A stretch of 48,669 nt of DNA from a virus, in IMG/VR virus record IMGVR_UViG_3300046714_000254, positions 1 through 48,669 of that record. One strand, written 5' to 3'. This document shows positions 18,283 to 25,288 of this stretch, in pieces. A program made the translations under genes and the position numbers. A model generated the notes under the pieces. It did no database searches and was not told the origin of the DNA. It saw nothing but the letters and a program-made list of their open reading frames with translations. Position 1 is the first letter of the stretch. Each line of letters starts with the position of its first letter.

Positions 18283-18663
18283 TCAGCGTATGACGCCGCG
18301 ATGGACGCGGACGGGTTTCGTGGGTGGCGGTTGCGCCGCCGCTTCTTCTTTGTCCAACAGGTATCGCGCCCGCAGCCGGTCCCAATGCTTGTCCTCATCG
18401 GTCTTCGGCGGCTCGACGGGTTTGGGCCACAGCTTCGGGGTGTGGATGCGCTCCCAGGCGTGGACCTCCTCCTTCGCGTACACCTCGTTGCGACCGCTTC
18501 GCCAGTGATCGGGGAACCCGCGCTCTGTCCCCCACCGACGCAACGTGCGGCGGGAGATGTTATGGCGCTCGCACACTTCGGCAGTCGTGTACACGGGACA
18601 GTTGGGACGGCTATCAAGAGCGGGCTTCGCTCTCTTGGGCATCGGCTTTTCTTTCCTTGGCAT
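18283..18663 (-). CDS. Excisionase-like HTH protein
   Basis: 126 residues from ATG 18663, with GAGGGG upstream; an upstream extension has no ribosome site and crosses a hairpin. Residues about 22-75 resemble the winged-helix AlpA/MerR-like fold of excisionases (VYTTAEVCERHNISRRTLRRWG, then GRNEVYAKEEVHAW). It lies just downstream of the integrase in the same direction, which is typical for a recombination directionality factor. It probably binds attP arms and turns integration into excision. The basic C-terminal tail has no motif. Confidence 0.75.
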   Translation of the reverse strand: MPRKEKPMPKRAKPALDSRPNCPVYTTAEVCERHNISRRTLRRWGTERGFPDHWRSGRNEVYAKEEVHAWERIHTPKLWPKPVEPPKTDEDKHWDRLRARYLLDKEEAAAQPPPTKPVRVHRGVIR

Positions 18664-18783
18664 GGTCAGCCCCTCGCGGTATGTGTGGACAAGCAATGGC
18701 AACGGTGAAGTGGACACCCACCGCGCCATACAGTCAACGTACCGCGATCTGTCGGGGGAACCCCGGCCATGCCCCAACGAAAA

Positions 18784-18803
18784 AGGCCGCCCGGAGGCGG
18801 CCT
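18784..18803 (-). terminator. Terminator after the integrase gene
   Basis: An 8-bp stem (18784-18791 with 18796-18803, loop CGGA) read on the - strand runs into TTTTT just 27 bases beyond the integrase stop. It looks like a rho-independent terminator, so the excisionase-like gene may need its own promoter or readthrough. Confidence 0.75.
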
Positions 18804-18829
18804 CAATTCGTTCAATCGCGTATTGACAG

Positions 18830-20470
18830 CTACGCGACCACCCGCAGGGGCGTTGTCAGCTTCTCGACATCGATGAGCTTCACGTCTACCGCGTACCGAT
18901 CCCGCATGTTGGACGACTTGTCCCCGGTGCGAAGCGCCGGTTGGATGCGGCCCAGGTCCCCGCGCGTGTCGCCGGTTTCCATGTCGCGGAACAGCTTGTG
19001 CAGGCGGATATGCCACGGCCCCAACTGCACGAGCGGATCGTGCATGTCCCCGCTCACCGCGCGCATGGCGTCCGAGTGATCGTAGTGAACGGCAGTGACA
19101 TCGGCCGCGCCATCGCTCGACGGCGTATGCGTGAGCGACATCGACACGAGATGCTTGGGACACTGGAGATAGCTCAGGTACGTTGAGTGCGTCTTGCGCA
19201 ACGTGTAGCGGTTCCAGCGCGCTTTCTTTGGCGTACCCATCTGCTTCTCAATCGCCCGCTGCACCTTGCTCCGGCGGGCGCGCCACATGTTGCACGTCTT
19301 CTTCGAGAACACGCGGTTATCGTTCTCGTCCTTGCGACGCTCCCACGCCTCGCGCAAGCGCTCCAAGATGCGCAACGAATCGCCCGTCAGCAGCACGCGA
19401 CGCGGGGTGTCTTCATCGGCGCTCTTGCCGCGCCCCTTCATGCGCCCGACGCGTCGCGGGACAATCCATGTCAGGAACCGCTGCTCATGGCCATCGAAGT
19501 CTTTGAACGTCTCGAACTGTCCCCACGCGCATTCGTCCCATTCCATGCCCAGGGCGGTCTCGGCGCGCACGCCCGTTGCGCGCACGAAGAGGGGCAGCAG
19601 TCCGCCCAGGTGTGGCAGCTCGTGGAACAGCGGCGTTGCCTTCTGGATTTCCCCCGGATACAGGAACCGCGTGTTCGGCGGATAGCGCGCGGGCTTCAAG
19701 TCTTCGATCCCTTCCCCGTCGGTCAGGTACTTGACCTTCTTGAACCACGTCAGCATCGGCATGATCGTGGTGATGATTGAACGCACGCGCTTCAATTCCT
19801 GTTCGAGTGACGTGCCGTCGCGGCGGCTTTCGGCGTACTGGTTACGCGCTTCGAGCAACGTGTCGTAGTTGAGTACGTTGCAGGGGCGCGCGAGGTACTT
19901 CTCACACATGGACATGAAGCGGCCGATATGGCCGTCGCGCGTTTCCTTCTCGTAGCTGCCATCCTTTTGCAGCCCCGTATGTCCCCAGCTCGTCGGCAGT
20001 GGCGCGCCCTTCTTGGCGGTACGTGGGTCACGCTTGTCACGGCGCGCGACGATGTACTCCTCAATCGCATCGAGCAACGTGGGGATCGCACGCGCCTCGA
20101 CCTTGACGCCTTGCTGCTCGTACTTGGCGCGACGAATGATGTACTCGACGCGCGCCCGCTTGGCGCTGAACGCATCCTTCCCGATGATTTTCGGATCGTC
20201 CCACTTGCCGAATACTTCGCTGAAGCGTTCGGACTTTCCGCCCGCCACGGCTGGCAGGCGCATGCGCAGAACGAAGGAGGCGCGCTTGGCGTCCTTGTGG
20301 AAGAACACCATGTAGCCATCGAGCGATGCGTCAGTGACGGCTTCGCGCAAGACGGCGTGAGGGTTGGTGGCGAGGATCGCGCGGCGACGGGCGAGTTCAC
20401 CGCGTAGCCATTCGTCGGTGATTTCGACCTCGGGCGGTTCCCCGGTCTCGATTGCAAGTTTCGGTTTCAT
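18830..20470 (-). CDS. int: Tyrosine integrase
   Basis: 546 residues from ATG 20470, with the GGAGCTGTC leader. The C-terminal catalytic domain shows the Arg-I box (FVRATGVRAETALGMEWDE) and the RYTLRKTHSTYL region, followed by a late VHYDH that may hold the nucleophilic tyrosine. An N-terminal arm- or core-binding region has a long insert (EYIVARRDKRDPRTAKK). It catalyses site-specific insertion of the phage genome into the host chromosome. It is longer than lambda-type integrases. The neighbouring tRNA-like segments and repeats fit an attP. This gene is the main evidence that the phage is temperate. Confidence 0.9.
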   Translation of the reverse strand: MKPKLAIETGEPPEVEITDEWLRGELARRRAILATNPHAVLREAVTDASLDGYMVFFHKDAKRASFVLRMRLPAVAGGKSERFSEVFGKWDDPKIIGKDAFSAKRARVEYIIRRAKYEQQGVKVEARAIPTLLDAIEEYIVARRDKRDPRTAKKGAPLPTSWGHTGLQKDGSYEKETRDGHIGRFMSMCEKYLARPCNVLNYDTLLEARNQYAESRRDGTSLEQELKRVRSIITTIMPMLTWFKKVKYLTDGEGIEDLKPARYPPNTRFLYPGEIQKATPLFHELPHLGGLLPLFVRATGVRAETALGMEWDECAWGQFETFKDFDGHEQRFLTWIVPRRVGRMKGRGKSADEDTPRRVLLTGDSLRILERLREAWERRKDENDNRVFSKKTCNMWRARRSKVQRAIEKQMGTPKKARWNRYTLRKTHSTYLSYLQCPKHLVSMSLTHTPSSDGAADVTAVHYDHSDAMRAVSGDMHDPLVQLGPWHIRLHKLFRDMETGDTRGDLGRIQPALRTGDKSSNMRDRYAVDVKLIDVEKLTTPLRVVA

Positions 20471-20489
20471 GACAGCTCCAAATCAAAGT

Positions 20490-20508
20490 GGGTCGGTAGC
20501 TCAGTTGG
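20490..20508 (+). other. tRNA 5'-half-like segment, possible attP core
   Basis: The 19 bases GGGTCGGTAGCTCAGTTGG match the acceptor and D-arm start of typical tRNAs but are not followed by a tRNA body. They lie 20 bases from the integrase start. Integrases often use tRNA genes as attB, and the core then resembles part of the tRNA. This candidate is on the strand opposite to int. Confidence 0.45.
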
Positions 20509-20660
20509 AATCCAAAACCCCCGCCGACAAAAGAGGGTTGTGGACGCTTCGCGGGCGGATCACGGGGAATCAGCGAGTTAGGCCAACTACCCAAAATTCC
20601 GACTTTGCGAAGTTAGTCTTTTAAACTACCCGTTACCTACCAAAAAAACAACGCGCCAGG

Positions 20661-20684
20661 GCAATCCATTGCAATCTATGGCAA
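20661..20684 (+). repeat. Three short direct repeats at 10-bp spacing
   Basis: GCAATC at 20661, GCAATC at 20671 and GCAA at 20681 lie exactly one helical turn apart. GATTGC, the reverse complement, recurs in the control region at 17707 and 17727. These may be arm-type integrase or regulator sites. Confidence 0.5.
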
Positions 20685-20898
20685 CCGGGGTTTCTAAATA
20701 TACGATGATTTTCAGGGGGTTACGGGTTAACTCGTTGAGGAGTATACCCCCGGAAATGAGTTAAAAGGGTTGTGACCTTTTGGCGCATTAGCCGTGTTTT
20801 ATAGGCTTTCGAGCGTTTTGTAAATTACGGACTACCCGCCGCCATCCCGGCCGGTTGGCGCTCGTGTATCATGCGCGCCGGTTCACAGATTGTAGAAC

Positions 20899-20975
20899 GG
20901 GACAGTAGCTCAGCCGGTAGCAGCAGCGCCCTTTTAAGGCGTAGGTCGTGGGTTCGAGCCCCACCTGTCCCACCA
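20899..20975 (+). tRNA. tRNA-Lys (anticodon TTT)
   Basis: Full cloverleaf: acceptor GGGACAG/CTGTCCC, anticodon stem GCGCC/GGCGT around the loop CTTTTAA, and T-arm GTGGG TTCGAGC CCCAC. The 3' CCA is encoded. The D-stem is imperfect (GCTC against CAGC leaves three pairs), with a slightly enlarged loop, which may lower scores in automated searches. It may help the phage read AAA lysine codons, which a GC-rich host rarely uses, or reflect past integration in a tRNA gene. Confidence 0.85.
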
Positions 20976-20977
20976 AT

Positions 20978-21235
20978 ATGCCCGACATCAACATAGTCGT
21001 TTGCGCGCCGCTCGCTGAAATCGCTGGGCTCAAGTTCGACCCAGCGACCGCGCCCTATTCCGAATACACCCAGGTTGAATGCCCGCACTGTCGGCAGGGC
21101 ATGTGGATTGGTGCGCGCGGTCGCGTTGAAGTTGAATCAGGACGCTCGCAGATGATTTGTATGGTGTGCGCGGTCCTGACTGGTCTCGTTGGCGCGGACA
21201 CTCCCATGAAACCGCTCACGGATCGCGACGCATGA
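20978..21235 (+). CDS. Small zinc-ribbon protein directly after tRNA-Lys
   Basis: 85 residues from ATG 20978, which is only two bases after the encoded CCA. No Shine-Dalgarno is possible there, so processing of the tRNA would leave a nearly leaderless message. Two Cys pairs (CPHC and CMVC) suggest a ribbon. The gene overlaps the next one (ATGA). Function unknown. Reading the upstream bases as protein would mean translating the tRNA, so the earlier start is rejected. Confidence 0.55.
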   Translation: MPDINIVVCAPLAEIAGLKFDPATAPYSEYTQVECPHCRQGMWIGARGRVEVESGRSQMICMVCAVLTGLVGADTPMKPLTDRDA

Positions 21236-21465
21236 ACGCTGAGTGGTACTTCGACCCTCAATACAATCTTTGGGAGTACCGCTTGGGCGCGTCCTTCGTG
21301 ACGCTGCAAGCGCGCCCACCGTACTGTGATCGGGGGCACTGGATGGGTCAGGTGTTCGGCGTCGAAGACATCGACAGCGGGGATTCTTTCCCGCGTTATT
21401 TCATGGATGAGAAACGGGCCAAAGCCGAGTTGGCGGCGTGGCTGCACTGGCGACTCAAGAAGTAA
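21232..21465 (+). CDS. Small hypothetical protein
   Basis: 77 residues, ATG overlapping the stop of the zinc-ribbon gene. It begins MNAEWYFDPQYNLWEYRLG, with many aromatic residues, and ends in a basic helix (KRAKAELAAWLHWRLKK). No family recognised. It is the last gene of the short rightward unit that begins at the tRNA, followed by a bidirectional terminator. Possibly expressed from the prophage. Confidence 0.6.
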   Translation: MNAEWYFDPQYNLWEYRLGASFVTLQARPPYCDRGHWMGQVFGVEDIDSGDSFPRYFMDEKRAKAELAAWLHWRLKK

Positions 21466-21508
21466 TCGAAGTCTTCTCAATTCGCGAATCGCGAAGACTC
21501 CAAAAAAG

Positions 21509-21543
21509 TAAACCCCGGTCACGCTTACGCGCGCCGGGGTTTA
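21509..21543. terminator. Bidirectional terminator between convergent genes
   Basis: A 10-bp perfect stem (21509-21518 with 21534-21543) has AAA on the left and TTT on the right, in the gap where the rightward 21232 gene and the leftward 21565 gene converge. It suits both directions. Confidence 0.8.
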
Positions 21544-21564
21544 ACTCGCCGTTGTTTGTGCCGG

Positions 21565-21729
21565 TTACGGCTCCGCCCTCGCGCGGTATTCCAACCATCC
21601 GAAGAACATAGCCAGCACGACGCCCGCCAGCGCCCCCGGCCATCCGACGTAGTGCAACGCGACGTAACAGCCGCCGAACAGCGACAGCAAGGCGAGCACG
21701 CCCCAAAGGTTTGCGCCGCGCCCCTTCAC
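21565..21729 (-). CDS. Small two-helix membrane protein
   Basis: 54 residues from a GTG at 21729 that overlaps the preceding stop (GTGA). Two hydrophobic stretches (GVLALLSLFGGCYVALHYV and ALAGVVLAMFFGWL) are joined by GWPG, so it should span the membrane twice. As last gene of the rightmost early operon it could be a superinfection-exclusion or membrane-active protein. A holin role is less likely given early expression. Longer readings upstream lie over the preceding gene. Confidence 0.55.
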   Translation of the reverse strand: MKGRGANLWGVLALLSLFGGCYVALHYVGWPGALAGVVLAMFFGWLEYRARAEP

Positions 21730-22172
21730 GTCAGAATCCTCGTGACGTGATCGTGCATGTACTGCGGGACAAACTCCCAATCGAAATCTTTGTCGTACCC
21801 GTTCTTGAGCGCGTCCTGATACGCGGTTTCGAGCGCATGCGTGTGCTGCACTACCCGCTCACGTAGCGCGGCGACGCCGTATGCCTGCTGGAATTCCTTC
21901 CACGGATTCCCGTGCGTCAGGTTCCGCCGGAGCTGGTTTAGAACAAACTCCCACGCGCATGCAGCGGCTTCAAGGTGCTCGAACGTGTACGGCCGGGGTT
22001 CGGCCGCAACGCGCGCAAGTAGCTGCTCCTTTTCGCTCACCGATTCGGCCCAGGCTGTCGCGTGCTCCGCGTTGTCGAACTGTTCGGGCTGGTAATACTT
22101 GATGGTGCCCACGGCTTCATGCAGTGCGGTTTCCATCAGGTTGTACAGCGTTGCTGATTTGTCGCCGGTCAT
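21726..22172 (-). CDS. Early hypothetical protein
   Basis: 148 residues from ATG 22172, overlapping the preceding stop (ATGA), which decides the start over a longer reading. It is helical and charged, with several aromatic stretches (YDKDFDWEFVPQYM), and no recognised motif or membrane segment. It lies between two small early genes and overlaps both. Function unknown. Confidence 0.65.
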   Translation of the reverse strand: MTGDKSATLYNLMETALHEAVGTIKYYQPEQFDNAEHATAWAESVSEKEQLLARVAAEPRPYTFEHLEAAACAWEFVLNQLRRNLTHGNPWKEFQQAYGVAALRERVVQHTHALETAYQDALKNGYDKDFDWEFVPQYMHDHVTRILT

Positions 22173-22507
22173 TCGTCGTCTCCCTCGTTTGATGCGCGGA
22201 TTTTGTACCCGGCTTCGGTGATGATTTCCGCAATCGCGCTCGTGGTGTCGGAATCCCATTCCACGCCATCGAGTTGCGTGAATATCTGCCCGCAGACCGC
22301 TTTGTAATCGGTCGGAACGGTGCCACGGGGGTTACGCTCCTTGCGCTCCGCGTCGTAGTGCATGCGCGCGTTTTCCATCAGCGCGTCGAAGTCCAGCCGC
22401 TTCGCGCGGGCGTAGTGCATCAGGTTCGCCAGCAAGTCGGCGACGTTGTTTTCGTCCACGGTTTGCAACGCGATAAGCGCCGCCTGTACCCGTTGTGCGT
22501 TTGTCAT
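22169..22507 (-). CDS. Early hypothetical protein
   Basis: 112 residues from ATG 22507, chosen because GGAGCTGTC lies immediately upstream. The N-terminal half is helical (QRVQAALIALQTVDENNVADLLANLMHYARAKR) and the C-terminus acidic (ASNEGDDE). No motif is recognised. A short hairpin (22532-22545) separates it from the next gene upstream, a pattern repeated through this operon. Function unknown. Confidence 0.65.
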   Translation of the reverse strand: MTNAQRVQAALIALQTVDENNVADLLANLMHYARAKRLDFDALMENARMHYDAERKERNPRGTVPTDYKAVCGQIFTQLDGVEWDSDTTSAIAEIITEAGYKIRASNEGDDE

Positions 22508-22576
22508 AGACAGCTCCAAGTTATTAACCGGACCCCTCGCGGGGTTTCGCTGGAGTTTCACCAGCTCATCAGCGGT

Positions 22577-22684
22577 TTAAGAATTCAGCCACTCATCGAA
22601 GGTTTTGATTGGCCATCCCATCTTGCGCGCCATCTCCACGTATACCGCGTAACGCTCGGCGAGCGTGCCACCGTAAGCGCTCAC
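22577..22684 (-). CDS. Very small (35-residue) protein
   Basis: 35 residues from a GTG at 22684 that overlaps the preceding stop (GTGA). It begins MSAYGGTLAERYAVYVEM and ends TFDEWLNS. The strict overlap with the gene before it and the absence of any other product in this gap make it a likely real gene that most callers would miss. Function unknown. Confidence 0.5.
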   Translation of the reverse strand: MSAYGGTLAERYAVYVEMARKMGWPIKTFDEWLNS

Positions 22685-22887
22685 AGGTAGCACTCGTTTT
22701 CCGCTTGCGCACGGCGCTCGTACTCGCGCCACGCGCCCGCATCGCCGCTCACGTCGCGCCCGCCATCCGCGCTCATCTGTACGCGCTCGGCCGCGCTCCG
22801 CGCTTCCCAGTAATAACCGGGCATGATCCCTTCGCCGGTGTCGGCCGGGGGGAAGTAAAACAAAAAGGTTTCTTCTGCGATGTCCAC
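22681..22887 (-). CDS. Small early hypothetical protein
   Basis: 68 residues. I chose the GTG at 22887 because GGAGCTGTC sits directly upstream, as for its neighbours; a longer reading crosses a hairpin region. It begins with a hydrophobic, aromatic stretch (EETFLFYFPPADTGEG) and ends in a charged helix. No motif is recognised. Function unknown. Confidence 0.6.
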   Translation of the reverse strand: MDIAEETFLFYFPPADTGEGIMPGYYWEARSAAERVQMSADGGRDVSGDAGAWREYERRAQAENECYL

Positions 22888-22945
22888 GACAGCTCCCAGG
22901 GTTGTAAACGCAGACGGCTCACGCCGTTTCGCCCTTCCGGGCTCG

Positions 22946-23572
22946 TCAGTGCGTTGCTTGACCGGCGGCGGCTTGCTGCTCAGGCGTTCCCGGTACGACT
23001 CCCCCGGCGGACTGGTACTCATCGAGCATCGCGCGTAGTCGCGCAATCTCGCCCCGCTGTCCGTTTATGTTCCCCGTCCACTGCGGGTACTTCGTCGCGT
23101 ACTCGTCCGCGTCTTTTTGCTTCTGTTCGATGTACGCGATTAGCTGTGACGCGGACCATACGGCTTTGCGGTTTAGCGTTGCGTCACCGATCAGCCGCAA
23201 CGCCGTGAACCCTTCGATCTGCTCGTTGTTCGCGTTTACGAAGTCATGCCACGGCCCCAAGTAGATCGTGCGGAATTCCGGCACCTTGTCGGAATCCCAT
23301 CCGCTCACGCGCTTCGATACCGTCAAATTACCGTCGTCACAATTGAAGTTGTAGCGGTATTCCGTGTCCCCGTGCGACGCATGCGATTGTGTGAACTCGG
23401 CACGCTCATTCGCACGGTGGAACATGTCGGCAAAGTTGCCGTGATCGTTTGCGCAGTGGTGCGCGTTCCAGAAGTACACGGCCGCGCCAGACTCATAGCC
23501 GTCGTGGTGAATGTACAGAATGACGGACGCCATATAGCGCCCGGTGAATTGGTAAGTTGCTCGCGTTGACAT
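22946..23572 (-). CDS. Conserved-looking early hypothetical protein
   Basis: 208 residues from ATG 23572, preceded by GGAGCTAACC. The N-terminal two-thirds is rich in aromatic and His residues (IHHDGYESGAAVYFWNAHH), followed by beta-like strands (YNFNCDDGNLTVSKRV) and a C-terminal coiled coil (YIEQKQKDADEYATKY) with a Gln/Gly-rich tail. I recall similar proteins in phages and plasmids but know no function. No catalytic motif is obvious. Confidence 0.7.
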   Translation of the reverse strand: MSTRATYQFTGRYMASVILYIHHDGYESGAAVYFWNAHHCANDHGNFADMFHRANERAEFTQSHASHGDTEYRYNFNCDDGNLTVSKRVSGWDSDKVPEFRTIYLGPWHDFVNANNEQIEGFTALRLIGDATLNRKAVWSASQLIAYIEQKQKDADEYATKYPQWTGNINGQRGEIARLRAMLDEYQSAGGVVPGTPEQQAAAGQATH

Positions 23573-23614
23573 TGGTTAGCTCCAGGGTTGTTGGCCGATA
23601 CCACGGCCGGGAAT

Positions 23615-23659
23615 GAAAACAACGGAGGGGCGCGCATCGCGCGCCCCTCGATTGTTTTC
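23615..23659 (-). terminator. Nested hairpin, terminator-like
   Basis: An outer stem GAAAACAA/TTGTTTTC (23615-23622 with 23652-23659) encloses a 9-bp GC stem (23627-23635 with 23639-23647, loop ATC). It starts inside the stop codon of the 23658 gene and ends in a T-rich flank on either strand, so it is probably a terminator. Confidence 0.75.
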
Positions 23660-23900
23660 ACTCGCCTAAGTGGCGCGTTACCTCCTCGTGTATCTCGGCT
23701 GCGCAGCGCTTCCAGTGCGCGCCCGGAATGATTCCGGTTTCAAGTTTTTTCGGATCAGCCTCCGCGCACTGTTCCGCGTAGCGGCGTACCGCTTCGATTA
23801 CGAAAAGTTGCGCAATGGGTCCGGCTTTGAGTCGTTCCATGAGACGCGCAACAAATTGCGTATTGGTCTCGCGACCTTCGACCTTGGGTTTACGTGGCAT
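23658..23900 (-). CDS. Small early hypothetical protein
   Basis: 80 residues from ATG 23900, with AAGGAGCTACC upstream. It begins with a basic tract (MPRKPKVEGRETN), then a helical segment (FVARLMERLKAGPIAQLFVIEAVRRYAEQCAEAD) and an amphipathic end. It may be a small DNA-binding or partner-binding protein. No family recognised. A nested hairpin overlaps its 3' end. Confidence 0.65.
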   Translation of the reverse strand: MPRKPKVEGRETNTQFVARLMERLKAGPIAQLFVIEAVRRYAEQCAEADPKKLETGIIPGAHWKRCAAEIHEEVTRHLGE

Positions 23901-23936
23901 TGCAGGTAGCTCCTTACGTTGTGAGAGGGTTTCCGA

Positions 23937-23964
23937 TTGCCCCCAGGCTTGCGCCGGGGGGCAA
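23937..23964 (-). other. Intergenic hairpin
   Basis: TTGCCCCC (23937-23944) pairs with GGGGGCAA (23957-23964). It lies between the stop of the clamp-like gene and the start of the next gene, matching the hairpin-per-gap pattern of this operon. Confidence 0.55.
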
Positions 23965-23976
23965 CAAGAAAACCGC

Positions 23977-24591
23977 TCACGCGGCTTGCGCTACCTCCAC
24001 GCCATCGGGCTTGACCCAAACGGGGGGCGATGCGGTCTCGGCGATATGGTCGGCGCGCATCGGCATCAGGATTCCGAACGCATCAGCGCCCAGGTTCACG
24101 AGTGCCGCGCTTTCGCCGTTGTGTTGAATGGCCGGGTACTTGACGCCTAACAGCTCGGCGACGCGCCCAAAGTCACCGACATAGCCCAGGTTGAAGTGTG
24201 CGAGCTTGCCCGACGTTGTGACTGGCGTGACGCGTTGCCACGGGGGGAAGCGGCCATCGCAAAGCGTGCCCGTGATTTCGCTCTTACCCTTGATCGTGAA
24301 GCGGCCGGGATTGCCGGGGAGAATGTCGATTGTGATGGGCGCGTGTTTGCTCGCTGGCTTCGCGCCCTTCACGTCGAACAGTGGCAACGTGTACAGACCG
24401 GGGGCAATGTCACCCTCCGCCGTTGTGTTGTTCACGATCAACATACGGTGTCCGTCCGTCGAAACGAGATGCACGCGACCGGGAGTCGTGGTGTCGATGC
24501 AGACGCCACAGATATGCGGGCGCAATGCGTCAACGCTGGCGAGCAGTGCGAGCGCTTTCAAGGCGTCCGCGTTTACATGAATGGAAAACAT
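23977..24591 (-). CDS. DnaN-like sliding clamp homologue, short form
   Basis: 204 residues from ATG 24591, with GGAGCTGTC upstream. Two stretches recall the bacterial beta clamp: LVSTDGHRMLI (compare the usual TDGHRL) and DGRFPPWQRVTP (compare DGRFPDY). The alternating strands between them are also clamp-like. Bacterial DnaN has about 370 residues in three domains, so this is a shortened or two-domain form. It may replace or poison the host clamp, or tether the host polymerase to phage DNA. No phage polymerase is recognisable in this genome. The family call is by motif; the role is inferred. Confidence 0.65.
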   Translation of the reverse strand: MFSIHVNADALKALALLASVDALRPHICGVCIDTTTPGRVHLVSTDGHRMLIVNNTTAEGDIAPGLYTLPLFDVKGAKPASKHAPITIDILPGNPGRFTIKGKSEITGTLCDGRFPPWQRVTPVTTSGKLAHFNLGYVGDFGRVAELLGVKYPAIQHNGESAALVNLGADAFGILMPMRADHIAETASPPVWVKPDGVEVAQAA

Positions 24592-24625
24592 AGTGACAGC
24601 TCCGAATTGAAACGAGACGCGGGAA

Positions 24626-24667
24626 TGCGCCCCCCATCGCGCCCGCGTTAGCAGGCGCGACAGGTGG
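24626..24667 (-). repeat. Intergenic hairpin element, copy A
   Basis: TCGCGCC (24637-24643) pairs with GGCGCGA (24654-24660), inside GCGCCCCCC...AGGTGGCG flanks. The same layout recurs at 24893-24947, so this looks like a duplicated element lying between genes of the operon. Confidence 0.55.
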
Positions 24668-24672
24668 CGTAC

Positions 24673-24861
24673 TCAGTTCGCGCCCGCAATCGGCGCGAAC
24701 ACGTTCAAACCGAACTTGATCCCGTCCTTACCCGTGTTCGCGTTGCCTTTGGTGCTCGCGACCATGAGCGTTTTGCCCGTGGACGAAGGTCCGAGACGCT
24801 GCGAAAGGTCCACGGTGATTGTGAGAGTGTTGCCTTTGATTTCGGTCTTTACGTTTTGCAT
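24673..24861 (-). CDS. Small conserved phage protein
   Basis: 62 residues from ATG 24861, with GGAGCTGTCAC just upstream. It reads as a compact beta-type protein (VKTEIKGNTLTITVDLSQRLGPSSTGKT, then MVASTKGNANTGKDGIKFGLNVF). Proteins with this pattern recur in many phages and plasmids, but I know of no function. It is flanked by the two related intergenic hairpins. Confidence 0.7.
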   Translation of the reverse strand: MQNVKTEIKGNTLTITVDLSQRLGPSSTGKTLMVASTKGNANTGKDGIKFGLNVFAPIAGAN

Positions 24862-24892
24862 GTGACAGCTCCAAACAGGTTACAGGGTCGCG

Positions 24893-24947
24893 GTAGTGCG
24901 CCCCCCGATGCGCGCCCGTAGGCGACGCGCATCAGGTGGCGCACTAC
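24893..24947 (-). repeat. Intergenic hairpin element, copy B (nested stems)
   Basis: A 10-bp outer stem (24893-24902 with 24938-24947) encloses an 8-bp stem (24907-24914 with 24926-24933). The outer arm overlaps the stop codon of the 24944 gene. It resembles copy A at 24626 and may slow or end transcription after that gene. Confidence 0.65.
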
Positions 24948-25288
24948 TGAAACCGGCGACAAGCCGCAGTCATAAACCCATCCCGGAAAGACTCTGACGC
25001 CGTGTCGCGGTCGGGGATCATGGCCCCGCGCTCAAAGGCTGCCGCGCCAGCTACGTACTCCTCGCATCGAGTCATCGCCGCCGTGTACGCGTTCGGTTCC
25101 AGCTCCAGGGTCGCGACGTTCAGAAGAAAAGACAGTTGGTGCGCAATCAATTTGCACGCTGCGCAGTCGCGCTCTGACGCGTTCTCGGCGCGTACTTCAC
25201 GGATTGCATCGGTGAGCGCGTTCGACAGTGCGAGCGCGTTGCACGCGCCACCTTGGGCCGCAATGGCGTTACGGAATCGTTTGGACAT
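24944..25288 (-). CDS. Early hypothetical protein
   Basis: 114 residues from ATG 25288, chosen because GGAGCTGTCCC lies directly before it. It is strongly helical and Ala-rich, with five Cys residues including ERDCAACKL, which may bind metal. No recognised motif. A longer reading upstream crosses the hairpin at 25328 and is rejected. Function unknown. Confidence 0.65.
   Translation of the reverse strand: MSKRFRNAIAAQGGACNALALSNALTDAIREVRAENASERDCAACKLIAHQLSFLLNVATLELEPNAYTAAMTRCEEYVAGAAAFERGAMIPDRDTASESFRDGFMTAACRRFQ

Larger units (their letters stand above)
20471..20898. other. Non-coding region with putative attP
   Basis: About 430 bases with no convincing gene, between the integrase start and the tRNA. 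It is markedly more AT-rich than its surroundings. It holds a tRNA 5'-half-like segment (20490-20508), three GCAA-type repeats at 10-base spacing (20661-20684), an inverted pair TTAACTC...GAGTTAA (20727-20733 with 20758-20764) and several ACTACCC or GGGTTA repeats. Integrase-adjacent position plus phased repeats is what an attP with arm sites looks like. The exact crossover cannot be fixed without a host junction. Confidence 0.55.

Noticed and set aside
20948-20977. Longer start of the zinc-ribbon gene upstream of 20978
   Set aside because: It would translate the 3' half of the tRNA.
20825-21088. Open frame on the - strand containing GGARTHDLRLKRALL...
   Set aside because: It is the antisense reading of the tRNA-Lys gene, a well-known false protein.
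21565-21729. Second holin (two-helix protein)
   Set aside because: It is in an early leftward operon, not with late genes, so a lysis role is not supported.
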